In this document: piece by piece, positions 1-7,669 of the stretch
Numbering within the stretch: the stretch's first letter is position 1
How the letters are laid out: each line of letters opens with the position of its first letter
Source: Sphingopyxis macrogoltabida
GTDB lineage: Bacteria; Pseudomonadota; Alphaproteobacteria; Sphingomonadales; Sphingomonadaceae
Length of the DNA: 36,396 nucleotides
Direction: 5' to 3'
Assembly (NCBI GenBank): GCA_003241685.1
Contig: QFPJ01000030.1
Coordinates: 1-36,396 of the forward strand
Translations under genes and position numbers: made by a program
Notes under the pieces: generated by a model
The model's database searches: none
Told to the model about the DNA's origin: nothing
The model's input: only the letters and a program-made list of their open reading frames with translations

Positions 1-132
1 GCGGTCGGCGACCGCGATCGCGGGAAAGCCCCGATCGCGCGCGGCCTTGGCAATCGCCTTGGGGTCGATCGCCCCTTCCAGCATGGTGAAACTGGAAAAG
101 ACGCGCAGGGGAACGAAGGGGCTGTAGGCCAT
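1..132 (-). CDS. dnaE: DNA polymerase III subunit alpha, N-terminal fragment
   Basis: Only the first 44 codons lie in the window; the gene runs off the left edge. Reading left from the ATG at 132-130, the peptide has FVPLRVFSSFTMLEGA followed by an Ala/Lys-rich helix and GFPAIAVADR. This matches the start of the PHP domain of replicative DnaE1 (E. coli has FVHLRVHSDYSMIDGL at the same place). The protein is the catalytic polymerase of the replisome. It lies downstream of gpx in the same direction, 142 bp away, so it may be the last gene of a lolC-lolD-gpx-dnaE run. DnaE2/ImuC is less likely from the wording of the N-terminus, but with so little sequence the assignment rests on that motif alone. 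Confidence 0.85.
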   Translation of the reverse strand, partial: MAYSPFVPLRVFSSFTMLEGAIDPKAIAKAARDRGFPAIAVADR

Positions 133-274
133 GGGGGAGACGCTAACGCGGCGGCGGCGATTCGACCATGGCCGGTTTCACAAAAACGTCATTGCGAGGC
201 GCCGAGGGCGGGTAAATCAGAACCGGCTCGAACGGCCCCGGATAATTTCGCTCGCGACGGCGAAATGCCGAGGG

Positions 275-751
275 CTAAGCCAGCAATTCCTCAATCTCTT
301 TGCGCAGTGCTTCGGGTTTCGTGGTCGGCGCGTGGCGCGACACGATCTTGCCGTCGCGATCGACCAGGAACTTGGTGAAATTCCACTTGATCGCGCTGCC
401 GATCAGGCCGGTCTTTTCCTTCTTCAGATGCTTGAAAATCGGATCGGCATCGTCGCCATTGACGTCGATCTTCGCCATCACCGGAAAGGTCACGTCATAG
501 GTCAGCGAACAGAAATTCTTGATTTCCTCGGCATCGCCCGGCTCCTGCGCGCCGAACTGGTTGCATGGAAAGGCGAGGATTTCGAACCCGCGATCCTTAT
601 AGTCGCGGTACAATTCCTCCAGCCCTTGATATTGCGGGGTAAAGCCGCATTTCGACGCCGTGTTGACGATCAGCAGCACCTTGCCGCGATAGTCTGCCAG
701 CGATTGCGTGCCCCCGCCGGGCAGCTTCGCCGAAAGATCATATAATGCCAT
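275..751 (-). CDS. Glutathione peroxidase family thiol peroxidase
   Basis: This 158-residue protein is the normal length for the bacterial BtuE/Gpx family, which reduces hydrogen peroxide and organic hydroperoxides with glutathione or thioredoxin. The thioredoxin-like fold is marked by NTASKCGFT with the peroxidatic Cys at residue 35, by FPCNQFGAQEPG at 61-72 and by WNFTKFLVDRDG at 133-144. It is a Cys form, not a selenocysteine form. Further cysteines at 63 and 81 could resolve the sulfenic acid. There is no signal peptide, so it should be cytoplasmic. The ATG at 751 begins the conserved region (MALYDLSAKL); the frame is open further upstream but that part lies inside lolD. It starts 28 bp after lolD, on the same strand. 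Confidence 0.93.
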   Translation of the reverse strand: MALYDLSAKLPGGGTQSLADYRGKVLLIVNTASKCGFTPQYQGLEELYRDYKDRGFEILAFPCNQFGAQEPGDAEEIKNFCSLTYDVTFPVMAKIDVNGDDADPIFKHLKKEKTGLIGSAIKWNFTKFLVDRDGKIVSRHAPTTKPEALRKEIEELLA

Positions 752-779
752 ATCCCATCCCCTGTCCGGTCGCGTCAGC

Positions 780-1457
780 CTACGCCGCGATATGACCTTC
801 GTGCAAGCGCAGCACGCGGTCCATCCGCGCCGCGAGCCGTTCATTGTGCGTCGCGACCAGCGCCGCGGAGCCATGGTCGCGCACCAGCTTGACGAACTGG
901 TCGAACACCCGGTCCGCCGTGGCTTCGTCGAGGTTGCCAGTGGGCTCGTCGGCCAGCACCAGCAGCGGCCGGTTCGCCAGCGCGCGCGCCACCGCGACGC
1001 GCTGCTGCTCGCCACCCGACAGCTTGCTCGGCTTGTGGTGGAGGCGTTCAGCCAGGCCCAGCCGACCGAGCAGGTCAGCGGCGCGCTCCTCGGCCTCCTT
1101 CTGCCCCGCGCCGCGGATCAGCTGCGGCAGGACGACATTTTCGATCGCGGTGAAATCGGGCAGCAGATGGTGGAACTGATAGACGAAGCCGATCTTCTCG
1201 CGCCGAGTCTTGGTGCGCGCGCCCTGGTCGAAGCGCGTCACATCCTCGCCATCGATCCGGATCGAGCCGCCGAAACCGCCCTCCAGCAAGCCGACCGCCT
1301 GCAGCATCGTCGACTTGCCCGACCCCGACGGCCCGAGCAGCGCGACGATCTCCCCGCGTTTCAGCGCCGCATCGACGCCGCGCAGCACATGGATGGTGAC
1401 ATCGCCCTGCGTGAAGCTGCGCTCCAGCCCGGCGAGTTCCAGAATCACGTCATTCAT
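780..1457 (-). CDS. lolD: Lipoprotein-releasing ABC transporter ATP-binding subunit LolD
   Basis: LolD is the ATPase that powers extraction of outer-membrane lipoproteins from the inner membrane and their handover to LolA. The 225-residue protein has all ABC motifs: Walker A GPSGSGKST (42-50), Q-loop near Q94, signature LSGGE (146-150), Walker B LLVLADE (165-171) followed by PTGNLD, and the H-loop histidine at 204. The size and the motif context fit the LolD/MacB subfamily. Its start overlaps the end of the permease gene by 8 bp (1450-1457), which suggests coupled translation and a fixed stoichiometry. LolD is assigned over MacB or FtsE because of the neighbouring LolC/E permease. Confidence 0.95.
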   Translation of the reverse strand: MNDVILELAGLERSFTQGDVTIHVLRGVDAALKRGEIVALLGPSGSGKSTMLQAVGLLEGGFGGSIRIDGEDVTRFDQGARTKTRREKIGFVYQFHHLLPDFTAIENVVLPQLIRGAGQKEAEERAADLLGRLGLAERLHHKPSKLSGGEQQRVAVARALANRPLLVLADEPTGNLDEATADRVFDQFVKLVRDHGSAALVATHNERLAARMDRVLRLHEGHIAA

Positions 1458-2700
1458 AGCGCAGCACCTGGACCGGATCGGTATTCGCGGCCTTGTAGGC
1501 GGGATAGAGCGTCGCGAGGAAGCTGAACACCACGGCCATCACCGCGATGCCGACGATCTCGACCGGGTCGGGCTTCGACGGCAATTCGGTCAGAAAGCGG
1601 ATCGACGGGTCCCACAAGGGCTGGCCGGTCACGAACTCGGCAGCGCGCAGCACGCCCTGCCGGAAATAGAGCAGGCCGAAACCGACGATCATGCCCACCG
1701 CGGTGCCCGCGATGCCGATCGACAGGCCGATCGCCATGAAGATGCGCATCACCGCGTCGCGCGGCGCCCCCATCGTCCGCAATATCGCCATGTCGCGCGT
1801 CTTCGCACGCACCAGCATGATCAGCGAGGAGATGATGTTGAACGAGGCAACCAGGATGATCAGCGACAGGATGACGAACATCGCGACGCGTTCGATCGAC
1901 AGCGCTTCGAACAGGCTGGCGTTCATCGATCGCCAGTCGGACACGACCGCGCGCGCCGCGACCTTTTCGGCGAGCGGCTGCAATATCTGCCCGACCTTGT
2001 CGGGATCGGTCACCTTGACCTCGATCATCCCGACCTGATCGCCGGTCAGCAACAGCAGTTGCGCATCCTCCATCGGCATGACGACATAAGCCTTGTCGAA
2101 ATCATAGACGCCGATCTCGAAGATCGCGGTCACGCGGTAGCTGATCTCGCGCGGCACGGTGCCGAAGGGGGTCGATCGTCCGGCCGGATTGATGATGGTG
2201 ATCGTCGATCCGACATTCGCCCCAAGGTTACGGGCCAGTTCGCTGCCGATCGCGACATTGCCAGCATTGGGCGTCAGCGTGTCGAGCGCCCCCTGGAGCA
2301 GCTTGCCGCCCAGCGTTTCGTTGCGGCGGATGTCGGCGACGGTCATGCCGCGCACCAGCACCGCCTCGACGCGCCCGCTGAAAGTGGTCAGCAAAGGCTG
2401 TTCGATCAGCGGCGTCGCGGACACGACGCCAGGCGTCGCCTTCGCCTCTTTCAACAGGCCCTGCCAGTCGTCCAGGCGGCCGCCGAATCCCTGCACCACC
2501 GCATGGCCGTTCAGCCCGACGATCTTGTCGAACAGGTCGGACCGCACGCCGTTCATCACGCTCATCACGATCACCAGCGCGGCGACGCCCAGCATGACGG
2601 CGGTGAAGCTGAACGCGGCGGCGACGAAGATGAACCCTTCGCCCCGTTGCGGCAGCATATAGCGTTTGAAGATGGTGCGCTCATACGGACGCAGGATCAT
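1450..2700 (-). CDS. lolC: Lipoprotein-releasing ABC transporter permease, LolC/LolE family
   Basis: This is the membrane subunit of the Lol exporter in the inner membrane. The 416 residues give the usual layout: a cytoplasmic N-terminus (MILRPYERTIFKRYMLP), a first membrane helix at about 22-48 ending in VIVMSVMNG, a large periplasmic MacB-like domain to about residue 270, and an FtsX domain with three helices and the loop RAKTRDMAILRTMGA. The start at 2700 is chosen because family members begin with this motif; the frame is open for another 229 codons upstream, but that part shows no homology-like features and runs through palindromic repeats. No second permease gene is seen, so a single LolC/E (LolF-type) subunit may form a homodimer; that is inference. 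Confidence 0.93.
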   Translation of the reverse strand: MILRPYERTIFKRYMLPQRGEGFIFVAAAFSFTAVMLGVAALVIVMSVMNGVRSDLFDKIVGLNGHAVVQGFGGRLDDWQGLLKEAKATPGVVSATPLIEQPLLTTFSGRVEAVLVRGMTVADIRRNETLGGKLLQGALDTLTPNAGNVAIGSELARNLGANVGSTITIINPAGRSTPFGTVPREISYRVTAIFEIGVYDFDKAYVVMPMEDAQLLLLTGDQVGMIEVKVTDPDKVGQILQPLAEKVAARAVVSDWRSMNASLFEALSIERVAMFVILSLIILVASFNIISSLIMLVRAKTRDMAILRTMGAPRDAVMRIFMAIGLSIGIAGTAVGMIVGFGLLYFRQGVLRAAEFVTGQPLWDPSIRFLTELPSKPDPVEIVGIAVMAVVFSFLATLYPAYKAANTDPVQVLRYE

Positions 2701-2948
2701 GGGGCGAGCGGCCTTTGCAGCGCATGTGAAATGACACGCATGCGGCGGCTTTACGGGGCATATCGGCCGCTGGCAATGGGCGGCGGCACGGTTGATTGTT
2801 GCGAGAGATTCGCAAAATATGTTGCCCATCGGCCACAGGCGGCGGCAAAGTGACGCGCCAGGTGCCGCGAGAGGGTGACAAGCCGGTCCACCCGCCCTAG
2901 CCCACACCCGCTGGTTCAACGCGGCCCAAAGGCCCGGCTCCAGGGAGT

Positions 2949-3037
2949 GCAGGTCAATCGCCTGGCCTGCGCATAAGGGGGATGGCGAGTGTTCGTCACA
3001 GGCGCCCGGGTCTCGATAGCGAGGCCCGGGCGTTGTG
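2949..3037. ncRNA. Structured intergenic region, possible small RNA
   Basis: Two adjacent hairpins stand out. The first pairs GCAGGTC (2950-2956) with GGCCTGC (2965-2971) around an 8-nt loop. The second has arms CGCCCGGG (3003-3010) and CCCGGGCG (3025-3032), inner arms CTCG/CGAG with a four-base ATAG loop, and outer arms CACA/TGTG, covering 2997-3037. On the plus strand it is followed by TTGTGATT, not a true U-tract, so it is a poor intrinsic terminator, and there is no plus-strand gene before it. The strand is unknown. It could be a structured RNA or simply a strong hairpin; I could not match it to tmRNA, RNase P RNA or SRP RNA motifs. Confidence 0.3.
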
Positions 3038-3102
3038 ATTCGGGCTTTCGCGATGTTCATGCCGGTTTTGGAGTGGTGAGTGGATGGTTTTCCACCCACT
3101 AT

Positions 3103-3175
3103 CGTCATTCCGGACTTGATCCGGAATCCACAGCCGCGCCCACGCCATGGACCCCGGATCACGTCCGGGGTGACG
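3103..3175. repeat. 73-nt dispersed palindromic repeat, copy 1
   Basis: The element starts CGTCA and ends TGACG (inverted ends). Inside are two hairpins: CCGGA-CTTGA-TCCGG near the left end and CCCCGGA/TCCGGGG near the right end. Three other copies of exactly the same length occur at 3382, 31672 and 36271. It is preceded by a GTGG...CCAC hairpin and CCACCCACTAT, also seen before copy 3. Confidence 0.9.
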
Positions 3176-3213
3176 ATGCTGTAAAAGTCGCCTTTCGGTC
3201 GTTTACGGACCAT

Positions 3214-3348
3214 CCTCCCTGCGGCGAAGCCGTGGGGAGGGGGACCGCGCCCGCAGGGCGTGGTGGAGGGGCCGCGACGGCGGCAGCGCCATCGCCCCTC
3301 CGTCAGCGCTTCGCGCTGCCACCTCCCCATCGCTGCGCGACAGGGAGG
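3214..3348. repeat. 135-bp palindromic intergenic element with CCTCCCTG/CAGGGAGG ends
   Basis: The 27-nt arms at 3214-3240 and 3322-3348 are inverted repeats with about 22 of 27 positions matching, and the outer 8 nt are perfect (CCTCCCTG and CAGGGAGG). Inside lies another inverted pair, GGAGGGGC (3265-3272) with GCCCCTCC (3294-3301), and a small hairpin AGCGC-TTC-GCGCT near 3305-3317. It has no coding capacity. A second copy begins at 36382 and is cut by the window edge, again about 40 bp after a copy of the 73-nt repeat. Confidence 0.75.
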
Positions 3349-3381
3349 ATATATGTCCCCGACTGGTCGCTTACAGCCCTT

Positions 3382-3454
3382 CGTCATTGCGGACTTGATC
3401 CGGAATCCACAGCCGCGCCGCCGTCATGGACGCCGGATCGAGTCCGGAGTGACG
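3382..3454. repeat. 73-nt dispersed palindromic repeat, copy 2
   Basis: This has the same ends (CGTCA/TGACG) and the same length as copy 1, with a few substitutions: the left hairpin reads GCGGACTTGATCCGG and the right CGCCGGATCGAGTCCGGAG, so both stems are slightly degenerate. It lies in the same orientation as copy 1, on the far side of the CCTCCCTG element. Confidence 0.85.
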
Positions 3455-3705
3455 ACGCGCTATATGTCGCCGTTCGGCCGCTTGCCGGCGCCTCCAAAGT
3501 TCAGGAAAGTTCAGCCTGTTGCGCGTCCCGCATTAAACCTCTCCCATGGTGGACGCCGCGACCCGGCTGCATCTGACCCTGGGGGGCGACCGCCGTTATG
3601 CGCCGGTTTCAAAGAGCCGGGATGAAGGCTGGCACAGCCGGACAATGTAGGACAGCGCTTTTTTGAGCAGCAGAGGCCTGTCGAAAGCGGTCGCCGACGC
3701 GCGCC

Positions 3706-4392
3706 CTATCCTTCGCTTTCGCTGATGTCTTCCAGCATGGCGGCGTCGAGCACGCGCACGCGGCCCTGTTCGAGCGAGATCACGCCCGATTCTTCCCAGC
3801 TCCTGAGCTGGCGGTTGATATGTTCGCGGCTCATCCCCGCGAAATTGCCGAGTTCGGTCTGGCTGAGTTCGACGCGGTGCGTCGTTTCGGCGGCATCCTT
3901 GCGGATCAGGCGCTTCAGATAGCGGGCAAGGCGCGGGCCCGATGCATAGGCGCGGTCGCTTTCGATCGTCTGGTCGGCGGTCCGCAGGCGCCGCGCGAGC
4001 TGCTGCATCAGCGACCATGTGAATTCGGGATGGCTCGCGGCGAAATCCTTGAGCGCGTTGCGGCCGAGTTGCAGCGCGCTGCCCGCGCTGGTCGCGGTGA
4101 CCGACGCGGTGCGCTCGCCGCCGTCGAGCAGCGCGATCTCGCCCAGCACCGCGCCCGGCTCGGCATAGGCGAGCACGATCTCGCGCCCGCCGGCGGTCAG
4201 CATCGACACGCGCGCGGTTCCTTCGGTCAGGATGAGCATCATGTCGCCGGGATCGCCCTGGACCAGCAGTTCCTTGCCCTTGGCGAAGTTGATCAGCACC
4301 GCGCGGCTGGCGATTTCCATCCAGTCCTCGACCGACAGGCCGGCAAATATGCTCTCGGGCCCCTGAAGTTCGGCGAGTTTCGCGTGATCCAT
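3706..4392 (-). CDS. Crp/Fnr family transcriptional regulator
   Basis: This 228-residue protein has an N-terminal cyclic-nucleotide-binding-type beta-barrel (about 14-120) and a C-terminal winged helix (about 150-222). The phosphate-binding-cassette-like stretch GEIALLDGGERTA (84-96) keeps the Glu85 and Arg94-Thr/Ser-Ala pattern, so a cyclic nucleotide ligand is possible. There is no Fnr-type cysteine cluster. The recognition region LSQTELGNFAGMSREHINRQ (176-195) is a typical Crp HTH. It starts 22 bp after the stop of pyrG on the same strand, so it may be transcribed with it. The family controls anything from carbon use to stress; the target is not visible here. It is not assignable as Crp, Fnr, FixK or Dnr from sequence alone. 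Confidence 0.9.
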   Translation of the reverse strand: MDHAKLAELQGPESIFAGLSVEDWMEIASRAVLINFAKGKELLVQGDPGDMMLILTEGTARVSMLTAGGREIVLAYAEPGAVLGEIALLDGGERTASVTATSAGSALQLGRNALKDFAASHPEFTWSLMQQLARRLRTADQTIESDRAYASGPRLARYLKRLIRKDAAETTHRVELSQTELGNFAGMSREHINRQLRSWEESGVISLEQGRVRVLDAAMLEDISESEG

Positions 4393-4414
4393 GCCCTTGA
4401 TGCCCCTTTTCCGG

Positions 4415-6046
4415 TCAGACGAGCCGGCTCTGCTTTACCGCGGCTTCGATGAACCCCTTGAACAAGGGATGCGGATCGAAGGGTTTGGATTTCAGCTCGG
4501 GGTGGAATTGCACCCCGATGAACCATGGATGGTCCGGCCGTTCGACGATTTCGGGTAACATGCCGTCGGGCGACATGCCAGAAAAGACGAGGCCGCCCTT
4601 TTCCAGATTGTCGCGATAGGCGCCGTTGACTTCATAACGGTGGCGATGACGCTCGCTGATGTCGTTCGCGCCATAGACGGCCGCGACATGGCTGTTGGGC
4701 GACAGTTTCGCTTCATAGGCGCCCAGGCGCATCGTCCCGCCAAGGTCGGTGTTCGCCCCGCGCTGTTGCAAGCCCTCGGCGCTCATCCATTCGGTGATCA
4801 GGCCGACGACGGGTTCGTCCGTTGCGCCGAACTCCGTGCTCGACGCCGCGGCGATGCCGCTGGTGTTCCGCGCCCCTTCGATGCACGCCATCTGCATGCC
4901 TAGGCAGATGCCGAAGAAAGGCACGCCGCGCTCGCGCGCGAATTTCACGCTGGCGATCTTGCCTTCCGACCCGCGTTCGCCGAACCCGCCGGGAACCAAT
5001 ATGCCGTGCATCGGCTCCAGCTTGGCGGCGAGATCGCCGTCCTGTTCGAACATTTCGGCGTCGAGCCAGCGGATATTGACCTTCACCCGGTTCGCCATGC
5101 CGCCGTGAACCAGCGCTTCGTTCAGCGATTTATAGGCATCGGGCAGCGAGACATATTTGCCGACGACGCCGATCGTAACCTCCCCTTCGGGATGCTGCTT
5201 GCGATCCATGATGTCGTACCAGCGCGTCAGGTCGGGGTCGGGCGCGTCATGGATGCCGAAGGCGCGCAGCACTTCGCCGTCCAGCCCCTCGCCATGATAT
5301 TGGACCGGCACCGAATAGATGGAGTCGGCGTCGAGCGCCGGGATCACCGCTTCCTTCCGCACGTTGCAGAATTGCGCGATCTTCGCGCGCTCGCCCTCGG
5401 GCAGCGGCTTTTCGCAGCGGCAGAGCAAGATGTCGGGCTGAACCCCCAGCGAGGCGAGTTCGCGCACGCTGTGCTGCGTCGGCTTGGTCTTCAATTCGCC
5501 GGCGGCGGCGATGTAGGGGACCAGTGTGACATGGACCGACAGCGTCTTGTCGCGGCCTTCCTCGTTCCGGAGCTGGCGGATCGCCTCGATGAATGGCAGC
5601 GATTCGATGTCGCCGACCGTGCCGCCAATCTCGCACAGCACGAAATCGAGATCGTCGGTTTCGGCGCGCGCGAACGCCTTGATCGCGTCGGTGACGTGCG
5701 GGATCACCTGAACCGTCGCGCCGAGGTAATCGCCGCGCCGTTCCTTGGTGATGATCTGCTGATAGATGCGGCCCGAGGTGACATTGTCGCTCTGTCGCGC
5801 CGCGACCCCGGTAAAGCGTTCGTAATGGCCCAGATCGAGGTCGGTCTCCGCCCCGTCGTCGGTCACATAGACCTCGCCATGCTGATAGGGCGACATCGTC
5901 CCCGGATCGACGTTCAGATAGGGATCGAACTTCCGGATACGGACGCGATAGCCGCGCGCTTGCAACAAGGCGGCGAGACTGGCCGCCATCAAACCCTTGC
6001 CAAGCGAGGAGACCACGCCGCCGGTGATAAAAATGAACCGCGCCAT
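4415..6046 (-). CDS. pyrG: CTP synthase (glutamine hydrolysing)
   Basis: PyrG makes CTP from UTP with ATP and glutamine, the last step of pyrimidine ribonucleotide synthesis. Its 543 residues match the usual length. The synthetase domain opens with FIFITGGVVSSLGKG (P-loop, to residue 18) and KFDPYLNVDPGTMSP (39-53). The glutamine amidotransferase domain (about 290-540) has the nucleophile Cys381 in GICLGMQ and the His515-Pro-Glu517 of the catalytic triad in GVQFHPE. Every expected motif is present and it should be active. It follows secG by 105 bp on the same strand, part of the tpiA-secG-pyrG order common in alphaproteobacteria. Confidence 0.98.
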   Translation of the reverse strand: MARFIFITGGVVSSLGKGLMAASLAALLQARGYRVRIRKFDPYLNVDPGTMSPYQHGEVYVTDDGAETDLDLGHYERFTGVAARQSDNVTSGRIYQQIITKERRGDYLGATVQVIPHVTDAIKAFARAETDDLDFVLCEIGGTVGDIESLPFIEAIRQLRNEEGRDKTLSVHVTLVPYIAAAGELKTKPTQHSVRELASLGVQPDILLCRCEKPLPEGERAKIAQFCNVRKEAVIPALDADSIYSVPVQYHGEGLDGEVLRAFGIHDAPDPDLTRWYDIMDRKQHPEGEVTIGVVGKYVSLPDAYKSLNEALVHGGMANRVKVNIRWLDAEMFEQDGDLAAKLEPMHGILVPGGFGERGSEGKIASVKFARERGVPFFGICLGMQMACIEGARNTSGIAAASSTEFGATDEPVVGLITEWMSAEGLQQRGANTDLGGTMRLGAYEAKLSPNSHVAAVYGANDISERHRHRYEVNGAYRDNLEKGGLVFSGMSPDGMLPEIVERPDHPWFIGVQFHPELKSKPFDPHPLFKGFIEAAVKQSRLV

Positions 6047-6151
6047 GGGAGGAAAGACTTACTCAACCGGAGGGGGACGGCGCAAGCCGTCGAATCGCGC
6101 CCATGGAAAAAATTCCGCGGCGCGGGACGAAGCCGGTGGCCGAAGCCGCCG

Positions 6152-6601
6152 TTATTTCTTTGCGGGAGCCGGGGCAGGCGCCTGAGCCGGGGTTTCCTGC
6201 GCCGTCGCGGCGGCGGCTGCCGCGGCGAGCGGATCGTCGCTGGGGATGACCTGTGCCGGGGCCTGACCGCCCTGCGGCGCGGGCTGCGCCGGGGCGGTGA
6301 TCGATCCCGCGGCGCCCTGCTGCGGCTGCGCCGATTTCGACAGCGAGGTGTCGATCGTCGAACCGCTCTGCCCCGCCGCCGCCATCGCGGCGAGCACAAT
6401 CGACAGGCCGACGAACAGGCACGCCAGGATCGTCGTCGCGCGCGTCATGAAATCGGCCGCACCGCGGGCCGACAACAGGCCCGCCGGGCTGCCGCCGACG
6501 CCCAGACCGCCGCCTTCCGACTTCTGCATCAGGATGACGCCGATCATCGCGGCGGCGACAAGCGCCTGCACGACGAGCAGGAAGGTGAAGAGGTTGGACA
6601 T
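6152..6601 (-). CDS. secG: Preprotein translocase subunit SecG
   Basis: SecG is the small accessory subunit of the SecYEG channel in the inner membrane. The 149-residue protein has two membrane helices (about 4-25 and 55-77) joined by the conserved cytoplasmic loop with QKSEGGGLG and FMTRAT. The rest, from about 80, is a low-complexity tail rich in Ala, Pro and Gln, ending APAPAPAKK; such tails are common and variable in alphaproteobacterial SecG. The ATG at 6601 is taken because the first helix begins right after it and a GGGAA sequence lies at a fair distance upstream; an upstream ATG in frame would add 17 charged residues with no support. Confidence 0.92.
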   Translation of the reverse strand: MSNLFTFLLVVQALVAAAMIGVILMQKSEGGGLGVGGSPAGLLSARGAADFMTRATTILACLFVGLSIVLAAMAAAGQSGSTIDTSLSKSAQPQQGAAGSITAPAQPAPQGGQAPAQVIPSDDPLAAAAAAATAQETPAQAPAPAPAKK

Positions 6602-6748
6602 GCGATTTTCCCGAACTTGCGCCGGCCCGAACCGGCCGCGCCCGCCGCGCACATAGAGAGGAAGGCGCGCCGCTTCAAGGCCAAGCTCTCGCGGCGCGGC
6701 GTCCCCGGCCCGCCGCTTCCGCGCGCGGGACGCGAAACGGAATGGCGA

Positions 6749-7495
6749 TCAAAGTGCGGCGGCGGCCTCGACGATGGGCAGGAATTTCGCCGCCGTCAGG
6801 CTGGCGCCGCCAACCAGCGCCCCGTCGACGTCGCCGGCATCCAGCAGTTCCGCGGCATTGTCGCCGTTCACCGATCCGCCGTAAAGGATGCGCAGGTCGG
6901 CCGCCCCCGCGTCGATGCGTTCGGTCAACGCGGCCCGGATCGCTCCGTGCATCGCGGCGACATCCGCGATCGTGGGGACCAGTCCGGTGCCGATCGCCCA
7001 GATCGGTTCATAGGCGATCGCCAGCCGCGCCGGATCGCAGGCGCCGGGCAGCGATTCCCGGACCTGTTTCAGCACATGGTCGATCGCGCCGCCCGATTCG
7101 CGAACCGCGCGCGGTTCGCCGACGCACAGGATGACCGACAGGCCGCCGGCCAGCGCCGCTTCCGCCTTCGCCTTCACATCGGCGTCGCTTTCGCCGAAGC
7201 CGTCGCGGCGTTCGCTGTGCCCGACGATCACCAGCGTCGCGCCGGCATCGGCCAGCATCGGCGCCGACACCGATCCGGTAAAGGCGCCGCTGTCGGATGC
7301 GTGGCAGTCCTGCCCGCCGACCGCCGCACCGGGCGCGGCGGCGTGCATGGCGCCGATCAGCGTGAAAGGCGGGCACAGCGCGACGTCGACCGACGGATGG
7401 GCCCGCGCCGCCGAAAAGATCGCGGCCGCTTCGGGAAGCGCGGACGCCAGCCCGTTCATCTTCCAGTTGCCGACCACATATTTGCGCCGTGCCAT
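6749..7495 (-). CDS. tpiA: Triosephosphate isomerase
   Basis: TpiA interconverts dihydroxyacetone phosphate and glyceraldehyde 3-phosphate in glycolysis. The 248-residue product has the catalytic Lys12 in GNWKMNG, the electrophile His93 in IVGHSERR, the base Glu163 in AYEPIWAIGTG, and the phosphate-binding loops YGGSVN (205-210) and VGGAS. Two other ATGs lie 3 and 8 codons upstream, but the sequence AGGGAAAGGG ends 9 nt before the ATG at 7495, a good ribosome-binding site for this start and too close to the one at 7504. It is the first gene of the tpiA-secG-pyrG group and is divergent from ppiD. Confidence 0.97.
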   Translation of the reverse strand: MARRKYVVGNWKMNGLASALPEAAAIFSAARAHPSVDVALCPPFTLIGAMHAAAPGAAVGGQDCHASDSGAFTGSVSAPMLADAGATLVIVGHSERRDGFGESDADVKAKAEAALAGGLSVILCVGEPRAVRESGGAIDHVLKQVRESLPGACDPARLAIAYEPIWAIGTGLVPTIADVAAMHGAIRAALTERIDAGAADLRILYGGSVNGDNAAELLDAGDVDGALVGGASLTAAKFLPIVEAAAAL

Positions 7496-7578
7496 TGCCG
7501 TCATCCCTTTCCCTGCCAAAGCCGTTGCCGTGCCCTAGCGGTCAGTTGGGCCGGTAGGCAAGTGTGCCCATTCCCGCC

Positions 7579-7607
7579 TTGATGCCGTGCCGCCGCGCGC
7601 CTAAAGC
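7579..7607 (+). promoter_or_regulatory. Possible promoter upstream of ppiD-trpEGDC
   Basis: In the 174-bp divergent gap between tpiA and ppiD, TTGATG (7579-7584) and TAAAGC (7602-7607) are spaced by 17 bp on the plus strand, 63 bp before the ppiD start. The match to the -10 consensus is weak, so this is only a candidate. Confidence 0.3.
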
Positions 7608-7669
7608 AGCCCGCAACCGCGCGCTCCCCGCGTCGCGACCAGAGCCTTTGCAAAGAGAATGCCCCTTTC

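Larger units (their letters stand above)
2701..3705. other. 1-kb gene-free interval with hairpins and repeats
   Basis: No convincing gene was found between lolC and the Crp-family regulator, both on the minus strand. The part next to lolC (2701-2880) probably carries its promoter, but I cannot pick hexamers with confidence. From 2947 to 3037 there are two strong hairpins. From 3103 to 3454 there are two 73-nt palindromic repeats with a longer palindromic element between them. The rest, 3455-3705, holds a direct repeat AAAGTTCAG (3497 and 3507) and otherwise nothing I recognise. No U-tract terminator was seen for the crp end at 3706. Confidence 0.75.

Noticed and set aside
2905..2925. GGTTCAAC as a tRNA T-loop
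   Set aside because: There is no matching T-stem, anticodon arm or acceptor stem around it.
2701..3387. An N-terminal extension of lolC by 229 codons
   Set aside because: The extension passes through palindromic repeats and is not like any LolC/E protein; the family's start motif begins at 2700.
3499..3512. GTTC-AGGAAA-GTTC as a second SOS box
   Set aside because: The spacing is six, not seven, and the nearest gene downstream on the plus strand is far away; both flanking genes are on the minus strand.
5006..7582. An 858-codon open frame opposite pyrG-secG-tpiA
   Set aside because: It covers three clear genes on the other strand, and the product shows only Arg/Asp/Gln-rich sequence typical of shadow frames.
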